Below, piece by piece: positions 47,139 through 55,136 of a stretch of 64,000 bases of DNA. A program made the position numbers and the translations under genes. Origin of the DNA: Occultella gossypii (GTDB taxonomy: Bacteria > Actinomycetota > Actinomycetes > Actinomycetales > Beutenbergiaceae); assembly GCF_019947135.1 (NCBI RefSeq), contig NZ_JAGSHT010000001.1, positions 124,001-188,000 of the forward strand, written 5' to 3'. The first letter of the stretch is position 1. Every line of letters begins with the position of its first letter. The notes under the pieces are model-generated. The model worked only from the letters and a program-made list of their open reading frames with translations. It was not told the DNA's origin and did no database searches.

Positions 47139-48138
47139 ATGCGCATCGGACTGATAACCGGGGGCGGCGACTGCGCAGGACTGAACGCCGCGATCCGTGC
47201 GGTCGTCAAGCACGCGCACGGCTCCTACGGACACTCGGTGATCGGCTTCCGCAACGGCTGGCGCGGCGTGGCCGAGGGCGACGTCCGCCCCCTCGCCCGC
47301 GATGACATCCGCGGCGTACTGGCGCTCGGCGGGACCTTGCTCGGCACCGCACGGTTCCACCCGCACTCGGAGCCCGGCGGCATGGACGCGGTCCTGGCGA
47401 CGCTGGAGGCGGAGCGGATCGACGCGATGATCTGCGTCGGCGGGGACGGCACGTTGCACGCGGCCAGCGTCGTGGCCGAGCACGGGGTGAACGTCATCGG
47501 GATCCCGAAGACCATCGACAACGACGTCGAGGGCACGGACGCCTCGATCGGGTTCGAGACCGCCGTGCACGTGGCCACCGAGGCGATCGACCGCCTGCAC
47601 ACCACCGCCGAGTCACACAACCGGGTCATGGTGGTCGAGGTGATGGGCCGGCACGCAGGGTGGATCGCCGTGCAGGCGGGCATCGCCGGAGGCGCCGTTC
47701 GACATCGACCGCGTGGTCCGCACGCTCAAGCACCGGCACCGGGCGCACGCGTCGTTCTCCATCGTGGTGGTGGCCGAAGGCGCGGTGCCCGCCGAGGGCA
47801 CGTCGCTGGAGTTCGAGACCCGGCTCGGCCCGCACGGCGAGATCATCGCCGGCTCCACGGGGGAGCGTGTCGCCGCCGAGATCGCCGCGCGGACCGGGTT
47901 CGAGACCCGCGTCACCGTGCTCGGTCACGTGCAGCGCGGCGGCACGCCGCTCCCGGGCGACCGGATCCTGGCCTCCCGGTTCGGCTACGCCGCGGTGGAG
48001 GCCCTCGCCCAGGGACGCAGCGCCGTCATGACCGCGCTGCGCGGGGACCGGGTCGAACTGGTGCCGCTCAGCGAGGTCGCGGGCCGGCTCAAGCGCGTAC
48101 CGGACGAGCTGATCGCGGTCGCGTCCGCGCTCGCGTGA
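47139..48138 (+). pseudogene. pfkA: 6-phosphofructokinase, interrupted by a frameshifting deletion
   Basis: The frame starting at 47139 (MRIGLITGGGDCAGLNAAI) encodes a normal PFK through VMGRHAGWIAVQAGIAGGA, with GGDGT and PKTIDNDVEGTD. At about 47688-47696 it switches to the +1 frame, where EAPFDIDRVVRTLKHRH and the rest of PFK continue to 48138. The family's ILIP segment between the two is missing. One GGAGGCGCC stands where two copies are expected, which fits a deletion of about 26 bp between direct repeats. Either the gene is dead or the sequence has an error. G in GGDGT suggests an ATP-type enzyme originally. Confidence 0.85.
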
Positions 48139-48200
48139 GCCGCAGCGGCCGGCTGTCGTGGCCGACGACGAGGCTGGTAGCGATGCCTGGCCGGACACGA

Positions 48201-48206
48201 TAGACT
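48201..48206 (+). promoter_or_regulatory. -10 element of rpsA
   Basis: TAGACT precedes a leader of about 130 nt before the rpsA ATG. The leader has no gene; its length leaves room for autoregulation by S1, which is not demonstrable here. Confidence 0.4.
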
Positions 48207-48345
48207 AGTAGACGGCTTTTCGTGCCCTCCTGCGCCGCCCGGCGATCGGAACACCGGTCACCATGGAACACACGGTTCGCGGGGGCTACGCGTGCCACCA
48301 TCCCCTGTCCGCACTATTCCTGTCCACATCGGAGTCCAACACTCT

Positions 48346-49845
48346 ATGACTATCACCACCCCCGCCACGACGACGGTCCCGCAGGTCGCGATCAACGACA
48401 TCGGCTCGGAAGAAGACTTCCTCGCAGCCGTCGATGCGACCATCAAGTACTTCAACGACGGAGACATCGTCGAGGGCACCGTCGTCAAGGTTGACCGGGA
48501 CGAGGTCCTCCTCGACATCGGTTACAAGACCGAAGGCGTCATCCTTTCCCGCGAGCTCTCCATCAAGCACGACGTCGACCCCGATGAGGTCGTCTCCGTT
48601 GGTGAGCGCGTCGAGGCCCTCGTCCTCCAGAAGGAGGACAAGGAGGGTCGTCTGCTCCTGTCCAAGAAGCGCGCGCAGTACGAGCGGGCCTGGGGCACGA
48701 TCGAGAAGATCAAGGAGGAGGACGGCGTCGTCACCGGCACCGTCATCGAGGTCGTCAAGGGCGGCCTCATCCTCGACATCGGCCTGCGTGGCTTCCTGCC
48801 CGCCTCCCTCGTGGAGATGCGCCGCGTCCGCGACCTTCAGCCGTACATCGGCCAGGAGATCGAGGCCAAGATCATCGAGTTGGACAAGAACCGTAACAAC
48901 GTGGTCCTGTCTCGTCGCGCCTGGCTCGAGCAGACGCAGTCCGAGGTTCGTTCCACCTTCCTGCAGACGCTGCAGAAGGGCCAGGTTCGTCCCGGTGTGG
49001 TCTCGTCCATCGTCAACTTCGGTGCGTTCGTGGACCTCGGCGGCGTCGACGGTCTCGTGCACGTCTCCGAGCTGTCCTGGAAGCACATCGACCACCCGAA
49101 CGAGATCGTGGAGGTCGGCCAGGAGGTCACCGTCGAGGTCCTCGACGTCGACTTCGACCGCGAGCGTGTCTCCCTGTCGCTGAAGGCGACCCAGGAGGAC
49201 CCGTGGCAGGCCTTCGCCCGCACCCACGCCATCGGGCAGGTCGTGCCGGGTAAGGTCACCAAGCTCGTTCCGTTCGGTGCGTTCGTGCGCGTCGAGGACG
49301 GTATCGAGGGTCTGGTCCACATCTCCGAGCTGGCCCAGCGCCACGTGGAGCTGCCGGAGCAGGTCGCGAAGGTCGACGACGAGGTGTTCGTCAAGGTCAT
49401 CGACATCGACCTCGAGCGTCGCCGGATCTCGCTGTCCCTCAAGCAGGCCAACGAGGGCGTCGACCCCAGCAGCGACGACTTCGACCCGTCCATGTACGGC
49501 ATGGCGGCGGAGTACGACGAGCAGGGCAACTACAAGTACCCCGAGGGCTTCGACCCGGAGACGAACGAGTGGCTCGAGGGCTACGACACCCAGCGCGAGG
49601 CATGGGAGGCGCAGTACGCGCTGGCCCAGGCTCGCTGGGAGGCCCACAAGCAGCAGGTCGCGGCGGCCATCGAGGCCGACGCCGACCCGGGCACCTCCTC
49701 CAGCAGTTCCTCCTCCTCGTCCTCCACCTCCTCGGACTCGGGCTCGGACTCCTCGTCCTACAGCTCGGCTCCGGTCGAGGCGGCCGGCACGCTGGCCTCG
49801 GACGAGGCCCTCGCCGCGCTGCGCGAGAAGCTGACCGGCGGCTGA
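48346..49845 (+). CDS. rpsA: 30S ribosomal protein S1
   Basis: S1 holds mRNA on the ribosome. The 499-residue chain has four S1 RNA-binding repeats (about 38-105, 123-190, 208-277 and 294-364), e.g. GDIVEGTVVKVDRDEVLLDI and GQVRPGVVSSIVNFGAFVDL. A DFDPSMYGMAAEYDEQGNY segment and a serine-rich tail (about 446-475) follow, typical of high-GC Gram-positive S1 proteins. Codon use is more biased than that of its neighbours, as expected for a highly expressed gene. ATG 48346 gives MTITTPATTT. Confidence 0.96.
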   Translation: MTITTPATTTVPQVAINDIGSEEDFLAAVDATIKYFNDGDIVEGTVVKVDRDEVLLDIGYKTEGVILSRELSIKHDVDPDEVVSVGERVEALVLQKEDKEGRLLLSKKRAQYERAWGTIEKIKEEDGVVTGTVIEVVKGGLILDIGLRGFLPASLVEMRRVRDLQPYIGQEIEAKIIELDKNRNNVVLSRRAWLEQTQSEVRSTFLQTLQKGQVRPGVVSSIVNFGAFVDLGGVDGLVHVSELSWKHIDHPNEIVEVGQEVTVEVLDVDFDRERVSLSLKATQEDPWQAFARTHAIGQVVPGKVTKLVPFGAFVRVEDGIEGLVHISELAQRHVELPEQVAKVDDEVFVKVIDIDLERRRISLSLKQANEGVDPSSDDFDPSMYGMAAEYDEQGNYKYPEGFDPETNEWLEGYDTQREAWEAQYALAQARWEAHKQQVAAAIEADADPGTSSSSSSSSSSTSSDSGSDSSSYSSAPVEAAGTLASDEALAALREKLTGG

Positions 49846-49865
49846 TCCAGCCCCACGCAGTACCT

Positions 49866-49904
49866 CGACGGCCCGTCACCCCGCACCGGGGTGGCGGGCC
49901 GTCG
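49866..49904 (+). terminator. rpsA terminator
   Basis: An 18-bp GC-rich stem (arms 49866-49883 and 49887-49904; one T-G wobble) closed by a 3-nt loop, 20 bp after the stop. Confidence 0.88.
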
Positions 49905-50033
49905 GCCTAGGCAGGGCTCTGCGTGGCCAGCGATGGTCAGCATCCCTCGACCGCCGGCGGCCGTCCCCACCGCGCCGGCCCCGGCGACGGCGTCTATACC
50001 CGCCACCGCGAGTGCGGGCACGACGAGGAAGAC

Positions 50034-50714
50034 TCAAGTGGCCCTGGTCGCGGCACGCTGGCGTCGTACGACGGCGTTGTAGTACTCGACCAACGCCTCC
50101 AGACCGGCGTCCAGGTCGCGAGGGTCCGACTCGGGTAGCATTGTCTGCTCCCACGACCAGAGTCGGCGCCTCGCATGCTGGAAGTCCTCGTCCTGGACCA
50201 GGTCGATCGTGCGGCGTAGCGTCTGCTCGTCGGCTTCCAGGGTGTCGCGAGCCGGAGTCGTAGTCGGATCCCGTCGGATTTCACGCCGGGCGGTGCCGGA
50301 GGCAACGCGGCCCCGTCGCTGCTGCCGGTGAGGGCTCCCGCCTCGTTTCGGGTCTGGAAAGGCTGCCGCCCTGTCGCGCTCGAGTCCAACCCTCGTGTCC
50401 CTTGAAGGCGGTGTGCACCTTTGGTTGCTCGAGGACCGCCGACCCGAAGCGGTCATCCGATTCGCCCATGAGCCTGGCAAGGGGGTAGGTGGGTCATCGT
50501 CGCCCAGTTGGGTGACGCGTAGGGCCAGCAACCCCGGGTCCCAGCCCTCGCGCTCCCACCGGGCGTGCTCCGCGTCGTCGTCGGGAGATGGAATTACCAG
50601 CACGTCGAATGTCAGTAGATCGGTGATGAGCCGGCCGAGGTTCTGATGAGCCTGCATCGAGTACGTGCCCCAGCGCGGCCGGTTCTCTAGCCACCGCTCA
50701 ACCCAGTCAGTCAT
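50034..50714 (-). pseudogene. hypothetical gene, probably frameshifted in the middle
   Basis: The N-terminal part (MTDWVERWLENRPRWGTYSM to LALRVTQLGDD) and the C-terminal part (DTLEADEQTLRR to EALVEYYNAVV) are well-formed and lie in the same frame. Between about 50250 and 50500 that frame gives Arg/Ser/Pro-rich junk. A shifted frame reads LARLMGESDDRFGSAVL and HTAFKGHEG with better third-position GC. This suggests two compensating frameshifts, starting near a run of C. I do not recognise the family. It lies next to the caspase operon on the opposite strand. An intact but low-complexity 226-residue protein cannot be ruled out. Confidence 0.55.
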
Positions 50715-50847
50715 GTCGGCTCCCCGCGCTGGACGGCAGGAACCCGAGCATGAGGCTACCTCGGTGGAGGCGCCGGAGCCCGGGAGCCAGCGGGCACGCT
50801 GGCCAGACCGGGCTGTGCGAACCGACCCGGTGCGGCAGCCCTCGGCG

Positions 50848-50885
50848 TAGACTCGCTCCGGCGCGCACGTCCCCGAAACGGGGAC
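50848..50885 (+). promoter_or_regulatory. candidate promoter and leader hairpin of the caspase operon
   Basis: TAGACT (50848-50853) is a possible -10. Just after the expected start, GTCCCCG-aaa-CGGGGAC (50869-50885) is a perfect 7-bp inverted repeat, usable as an operator or a leader hairpin. Confidence 0.4.
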
Positions 50886-50945
50886 TGTTCCGGGCCGAGG
50901 TGGCCCACATCCACAATGATCGTGCTCATCGGGGGATTCGGTCCC

Positions 50946-52097
50946 ATGAGTGAGTTCCTCGTCCATGAAGCGCAGGTCGACGGTCCGGCTGCCCACGTCC
51001 TGGTGGTCGGGGTCGGGAACTACCCGCACCTGCTCGGCGGCAGCGGGCCGATCTCCGCTAAACATGGCGGGATGGGGCAATTGACGTCGTGCCCGGAGTC
51101 CGCCCGGGCGTTCGCGGCCTGGGCGATCGCCGAGCTCGACACCCCGGTGCCCCTCGGCTCCGTGACCCTGCTGCTGTCGGAGGCCGACCCGAGCCCGTTC
51201 CTGCATCCCACGACCGGCGCAAGGTTGGCCGTGGCCCCCGCGACCGCCGACAACGTGGAGACGGCACTTTCGCAGTGGCGTGCCCGGGGTGACGCGGGAG
51301 CGGGGGAGCGGCTCGTCCTGTTCTTCTCCGGGCACGGGATCGCCGCCGGCGCCGACCTCACCCTGCTCGCCGAGGACTACGGCGCCAAGCCGCACAACGC
51401 GCTGGACGGCGCCGTCGACTTCCGCAACGTCGTCGCCGCCATGGACCAATGCCTCGCCAGGGAGCAGCTCTACTTCGTGGACGCGTGCCGGGTCGGCTCC
51501 TTGGCGTTGCTGAGCGCAGGGAGCAACAACGGCCGCCCGATCTTCCAGCAGGACCTGCTCGCGCCGGCCCAGCCGCAGATGCGCCGAGCGCCCGTGTTCT
51601 ACGCGGCGCTGCCCGGTACGAGTGCCTACGGGATCCCGGGCCGACCCAGCGTGTTCACGCGGGCACTGCTGGCCGGGTTGCAGGGTTACGGGGCCGACGA
51701 CTTCGACGGCGGGGACTGGCAGGTCACGCCCTCGCGACTGCAGGACGCCCTCGAGGTCCTCATGGCGTTGGAGGCCCCCGAGTTGGGACGGCTGCCAGTC
51801 CCGGCGGCCGAGCACCATGGCAGGGTCGTCATCCGTGCGCTGGCCGAGGCCCCGGACGGGCTGACGATCGTCGAGTGCGACCCGCGCGAGGCCACGGAGG
51901 CGGCGTCCTTCGCCTGCTTCGAGAACGACCTCGAACGGGCTCGGCGCGGTCCCGCGAAGCGGGCCTGGACGGTTCCGCTGCCAGAGGGGCGGTACCGGTT
52001 CGTCGCCGAGTTCGCCGACGGCTCCTTCCGGCGCGAGGAGGTCGAGCGACGGGTGCACCCGCCGCTCATGCGCATCCCCCTGAGGGTCCGGCCATGA
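50946..52097 (+). CDS. caspase-fold (C14-like) protease, first gene of a three-gene module
   Basis: 383 residues. The peptidase core has the His motif VLFFSGHGIA (H130) and the Cys motif YFVDACRVG (C181), the dyad of caspase-like proteases. A C-terminal beta-rich domain (about 300-383, ending RFVAEFADGSFRREEV) may be a recognition or docking module. No signal peptide or membrane segment, so cytoplasmic. ATG 50946 is preferred over the upstream in-frame ATG 50916. It overlaps the next gene by ATGA. Caspase-fold enzymes of bacteria act in programmed death and phage defence; the role here is inferred. Confidence 0.85.
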   Translation: MSEFLVHEAQVDGPAAHVLVVGVGNYPHLLGGSGPISAKHGGMGQLTSCPESARAFAAWAIAELDTPVPLGSVTLLLSEADPSPFLHPTTGARLAVAPATADNVETALSQWRARGDAGAGERLVLFFSGHGIAAGADLTLLAEDYGAKPHNALDGAVDFRNVVAAMDQCLAREQLYFVDACRVGSLALLSAGSNNGRPIFQQDLLAPAQPQMRRAPVFYAALPGTSAYGIPGRPSVFTRALLAGLQGYGADDFDGGDWQVTPSRLQDALEVLMALEAPELGRLPVPAAEHHGRVVIRALAEAPDGLTIVECDPREATEAASFACFENDLERARRGPAKRAWTVPLPEGRYRFVAEFADGSFRREEVERRVHPPLMRIPLRVRP

Positions 52098-53323
52098 GCG
52101 AGTTGCTGCTGCGGGTCGACAAGTACCTCGACGGCGCCGAGGTCCCCCACGGGGCCGTCGCGCAGGTCCTCGCGTTCGACTCCCGCGGCGGGCGATCGCC
52201 GGCGGCGGACGTGCGCGACGTCGTCGTTCCGGTCGGCGGGAACGTGGCCCCGGCGTCGATCCCGGTCGAACCTGGGGACTACCTCATCGAGGTCCTGTTG
52301 CCCAACGGTGAGCGAACGAGCGCCGAGGTCAGGGCTGGAGAAGCACCCGTCAGCGTGGACCTGGCCGTGACGCACTCGCCGCGGGAGTGGCTGAGCTGGC
52401 AGCACCTGGTGGGAGGGGTTCCCCTCCGCGAGAACATGCGGCCGGGCCGGGGCGCCGGACCGGTGCGGCTGGAGTGGCTGGAGGGCCTCCCCCGAGGGCG
52501 CGTCGGCCTGGCCGGTCCTGGCTACCCGTGGCGGGCGGTCCTCGCGATCGTCACCGGCGCCGAGCCCGCGCCGGAGGGCTTGGCGGTTGCCCCGCTGACC
52601 GGTGAGTCCGGCTGGCAGCTCTACCGCTTCGGAGCGGCCGGGGCCCTGAAGTGGCTGGATCAGGAACCGGAACCCGGCGGGCCGATGCGCCGCCGTTACC
52701 TGGTGGCACGCAGTGGCGCAGATGTGTCGCTCGTGCCCGTGCCGGTGCCGTGGCCCATCACCTCGGGCGGCGCCGCGGTCGTCGACGTGCTCGTGCGCGA
52801 CCAGCCGGACGGCGCACGGATCCTGATCTCGCCGATGGACCAATACATCGCGCCGGTGATCGGGTTCTTGAGTGCGGGGTCGGCGCAACCCGCGCGGGTG
52901 CTCGTCGACCACGCCAGGTCTCGGCTGTTCGAGAAGATGGTGAATCCGTTCGCGGCCGCCGCGGGCGGGTACGTCCTGCTCGCCACCGAGGAGACGGGCG
53001 ACACCGCGTGGCATCCGTTGATCGCGAACCTGGCCGCGCGGTTCGACTGGCTGCCCGACGGCGCCGTCCTGCAGGGCCGACTCCTGTTGCGGCACCGGAG
53101 CGGCAGCGCCGACGTGCACGCGGCCCGCGATTCCTTCATGGAGGCGTACCGGCGTGGCCTGCCGTTCTACACGCTCGGCCTGCAGTGGCTCGTCGACGGC
53201 CTGCGCACCTTCGCCGGCACCGGCGACGAGGAGGCGGGGCGGATGCTCGCCACCGTGCAGGAGGTGGCGTGGCACGCCGACCTCGCCCAGCCGTTCGCGA
53301 CGCTCCGCTCGGGCACCGGATGA
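52094..53323 (+). CDS. unknown protein of the caspase/MBL module
   Basis: 409 residues, not recognised. The first 95 or so (VDKYLDGAEVPHGAVAQVLA, VEPGDYLIEVLLPNGER) resemble a beta-sandwich. A PREWLSWQHLVGG segment, a middle of beta strands around WRAVLAIVTGAEPAPEGLAV, and a C-terminal helical region (RSRLFEKMVNPFAAAAGG to MLATVQEVAWHADL) follow. There is no nucleotide-binding or catalytic motif and no membrane segment. Four-base overlaps on both sides show it is made in step with the protease and hydrolase; an adaptor, sensor or protease substrate is plausible. Confidence 0.75.
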   Translation: MSELLLRVDKYLDGAEVPHGAVAQVLAFDSRGGRSPAADVRDVVVPVGGNVAPASIPVEPGDYLIEVLLPNGERTSAEVRAGEAPVSVDLAVTHSPREWLSWQHLVGGVPLRENMRPGRGAGPVRLEWLEGLPRGRVGLAGPGYPWRAVLAIVTGAEPAPEGLAVAPLTGESGWQLYRFGAAGALKWLDQEPEPGGPMRRRYLVARSGADVSLVPVPVPWPITSGGAAVVDVLVRDQPDGARILISPMDQYIAPVIGFLSAGSAQPARVLVDHARSRLFEKMVNPFAAAAGGYVLLATEETGDTAWHPLIANLAARFDWLPDGAVLQGRLLLRHRSGSADVHAARDSFMEAYRRGLPFYTLGLQWLVDGLRTFAGTGDEEAGRMLATVQEVAWHADLAQPFATLRSGTG

Positions 53324-54438
53324 GCCGGACGTTCGCCGTCGAGATGCTGCCGGCCCGGGAGGGGGACTGCCTGCTCGTCTCCTGGGGCGACGTGGACCAT
53401 CCGCACCGGCTCCTGATCGACGCGGGGCGGGCCGGCACACGCCGGGCCATCCGGGACCGGTTCGCCGCCGCATCACCGGATGAGCGTCGGCTCGAGTTGC
53501 TCATCGTGACCCATGTCGACCGCGACCACATCGAGGGCGTACTGCCGCTGCTGTCCGACCCGGATCCGCCGATCACGTTCCGGGACGTCTGGTTCAACGG
53601 GTATCACCACCTCCACGACGGCAGGATCGAGACCTTCGGTCCAGTCCAGGGAGAACGGCTGACCCGGCTCCTGGAGCGGCCCGACACCTCCTGGAACGGT
53701 GCTTTCGGAGGTCGGTCCGTCGAGGTGACCCACGCCCCGGAGCCCGTCACCCTCGCGGGTGGGTTGACGCTGCGGGTCCTGGCCCCGGACCGCGACGATC
53801 TGGAACGGTTGATCCCCGTCTGGGAGCGGGAGTGCCGGCGAGCCCGCCTGACCCCGGGCGGTGAGGAGTCCACCGCCGTCGACATCGAGGCGCCCCTCGG
53901 GTACGAGTCGTTCGGCCCGATCGACGTGCCGGGTCTCGCCGCCGTGCCGTATATCCCGGACCCGAGCGAGGCGAACGGCTCGAGCATCGTCGTCCTCGCC
54001 GAGTACGAGGGCCGGCGCGTGCTGCTGGCCGCCGATGCGCACGCCGAGACCCTCGTGCGGGCGCTCGCACCGCTGGCGGCGGAGAGCGGGTCCCGCCGGG
54101 TGATGCTCGACGCGGTCAAGGTCCCGCACCACGGGAGCCGGCACAACCTCTCGCGTGAACTCGTCGCTCTGCTCGAGAGTCCGCGCCTCCTCATCTCGAC
54201 GAACGGCGCCCACCACCAGCACCCGCACGACGTGGCACTCGCGCGCATCCTCGCCGACGGCGGGCAACCGCACCTCGTGTTCAACTACCGCACGGCGCAG
54301 ACCCTGGTCTGGGACGACGACACACTCCGGGCGCAGTGGCTCTACACCACCTCGTACCCGCCAGCAGGGCAGGACGGAACGAACGCCGTCGACCTGTGTG
54401 CCGACCCCGACGACCGGCGGCCCGATACGACAGTGTGA
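53320..54438 (+). CDS. metallo-beta-lactamase-fold hydrolase (ComEC-type motif)
   Basis: 372 residues. Metal site HxDxDH is VTHVDRDHIEG (H65, D67, D69, H70), with LLIDAG upstream and VPHHGSRHNLS (H270-H271) downstream, the pattern of ComEC-like and related MBL proteins. A later ISTNGAHHQHPH supplies further ligands. No membrane segment, so a soluble enzyme, probably a phosphodiesterase or nuclease, although substrate is not provable. It starts within the stop of the unknown gene and closes the operon. Confidence 0.85.
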   Translation: MSRTFAVEMLPAREGDCLLVSWGDVDHPHRLLIDAGRAGTRRAIRDRFAAASPDERRLELLIVTHVDRDHIEGVLPLLSDPDPPITFRDVWFNGYHHLHDGRIETFGPVQGERLTRLLERPDTSWNGAFGGRSVEVTHAPEPVTLAGGLTLRVLAPDRDDLERLIPVWERECRRARLTPGGEESTAVDIEAPLGYESFGPIDVPGLAAVPYIPDPSEANGSSIVVLAEYEGRRVLLAADAHAETLVRALAPLAAESGSRRVMLDAVKVPHHGSRHNLSRELVALLESPRLLISTNGAHHQHPHDVALARILADGGQPHLVFNYRTAQTLVWDDDTLRAQWLYTTSYPPAGQDGTNAVDLCADPDDRRPDTTV

Positions 54439-54442
54439 GCCG

Positions 54443-54448
54443 TAGAGT
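54443..54448 (+). promoter_or_regulatory. -10 element of pcp, leaderless
   Basis: TAGAGT is 6 nt before the GTG at 54455 and 4 bp after the preceding operon's stop, so pcp has its own promoter and is not simply the fourth operon gene. Confidence 0.45.
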
Positions 54449-54454
54449 CCTGTT

Positions 54455-55078
54455 GTGCCCACCGTTCTGCTCACCGGATTCGAACCCTTCGACGGCGCCA
54501 CCAGCAACCCCTCGATCGAGGCAGTGCGACTGGTCGATCGCGACTGGGACCGTGCCGAGCGGCTCGTCGTGGCCGAGCTGCCCGTGGCCTACGCCCGGAT
54601 GGGCGCCGACCTGGACGTCCTGCTCGCCGAGCACCATCCGGACGTCGTCATCGGCGCGGGCCTGGCCCCCGGTCGGGACCGGGTCGGCCTCGAGCGCCTC
54701 GCGGTGAACCTGTGCGACGCCCGGATCCCCGACAACGACGGGGCCCAGCCCGCCGAAGCCCCGGTGCTGGCCGGGCAACCCACCGCGCTGTTCACGTCGC
54801 TGCCGGTCAAGGCCACCCGCATGCTGCTGGCGGACGCCGGCATCGAGGCGGAGCTGTCGATGACCGCCGGCACGTTCGTGTGCAACGCGATGTTCTTCCG
54901 CGCGGCGGCGTGGGCCGGCCTTGCGCTGGGCCGTCGCGCCGGTTTCGTGCACGTGCCGATGCCCGACGGCGTCGGCTCGCCCGATCTGGCGACGCTCGCC
55001 CGCGCGGTGCGCGTCAGCGTCGACGCGGCGCTCGACGTCGACGCGGAACTGCAGGTCGCCGCTGGCGACACCGACTGA
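54455..55078 (+). CDS. pcp: pyroglutamyl-peptidase I
   Basis: Removes N-terminal pyroglutamate from peptides. 207 residues with VLLTGFEPFDGATSNPS at the N-terminus and the triad E80 (GLERLAVN), C143 (GTFVCNAMFF) and H166 (FVHVPM). A complete cysteine peptidase of normal length. It sits between the caspase module and coaE. Confidence 0.93.
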   Translation: MPTVLLTGFEPFDGATSNPSIEAVRLVDRDWDRAERLVVAELPVAYARMGADLDVLLAEHHPDVVIGAGLAPGRDRVGLERLAVNLCDARIPDNDGAQPAEAPVLAGQPTALFTSLPVKATRMLLADAGIEAELSMTAGTFVCNAMFFRAAAWAGLALGRRAGFVHVPMPDGVGSPDLATLARAVRVSVDAALDVDAELQVAAGDTD

Positions 55079-55123
55079 GCGCAGCGCCATCCGCCCACCT
55101 CACCAGGGCGCCACCGCACCTCG

Positions 55124-55129
55124 TAGGGT
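55124..55129 (+). promoter_or_regulatory. -10 element of coaE, leaderless
   Basis: TAGGGT is 7 nt before the GTG at 55137, the same hexamer and spacing as at polA. Confidence 0.45.
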
Positions 55130-55136
55130 GGTGCCC

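Noticed and set aside
51686-53476. 596-codon minus-strand frame opposite the caspase module
   Set aside because: Arg/Pro-rich antisense composition; the plus-strand genes have catalytic motifs and 4-bp overlaps.
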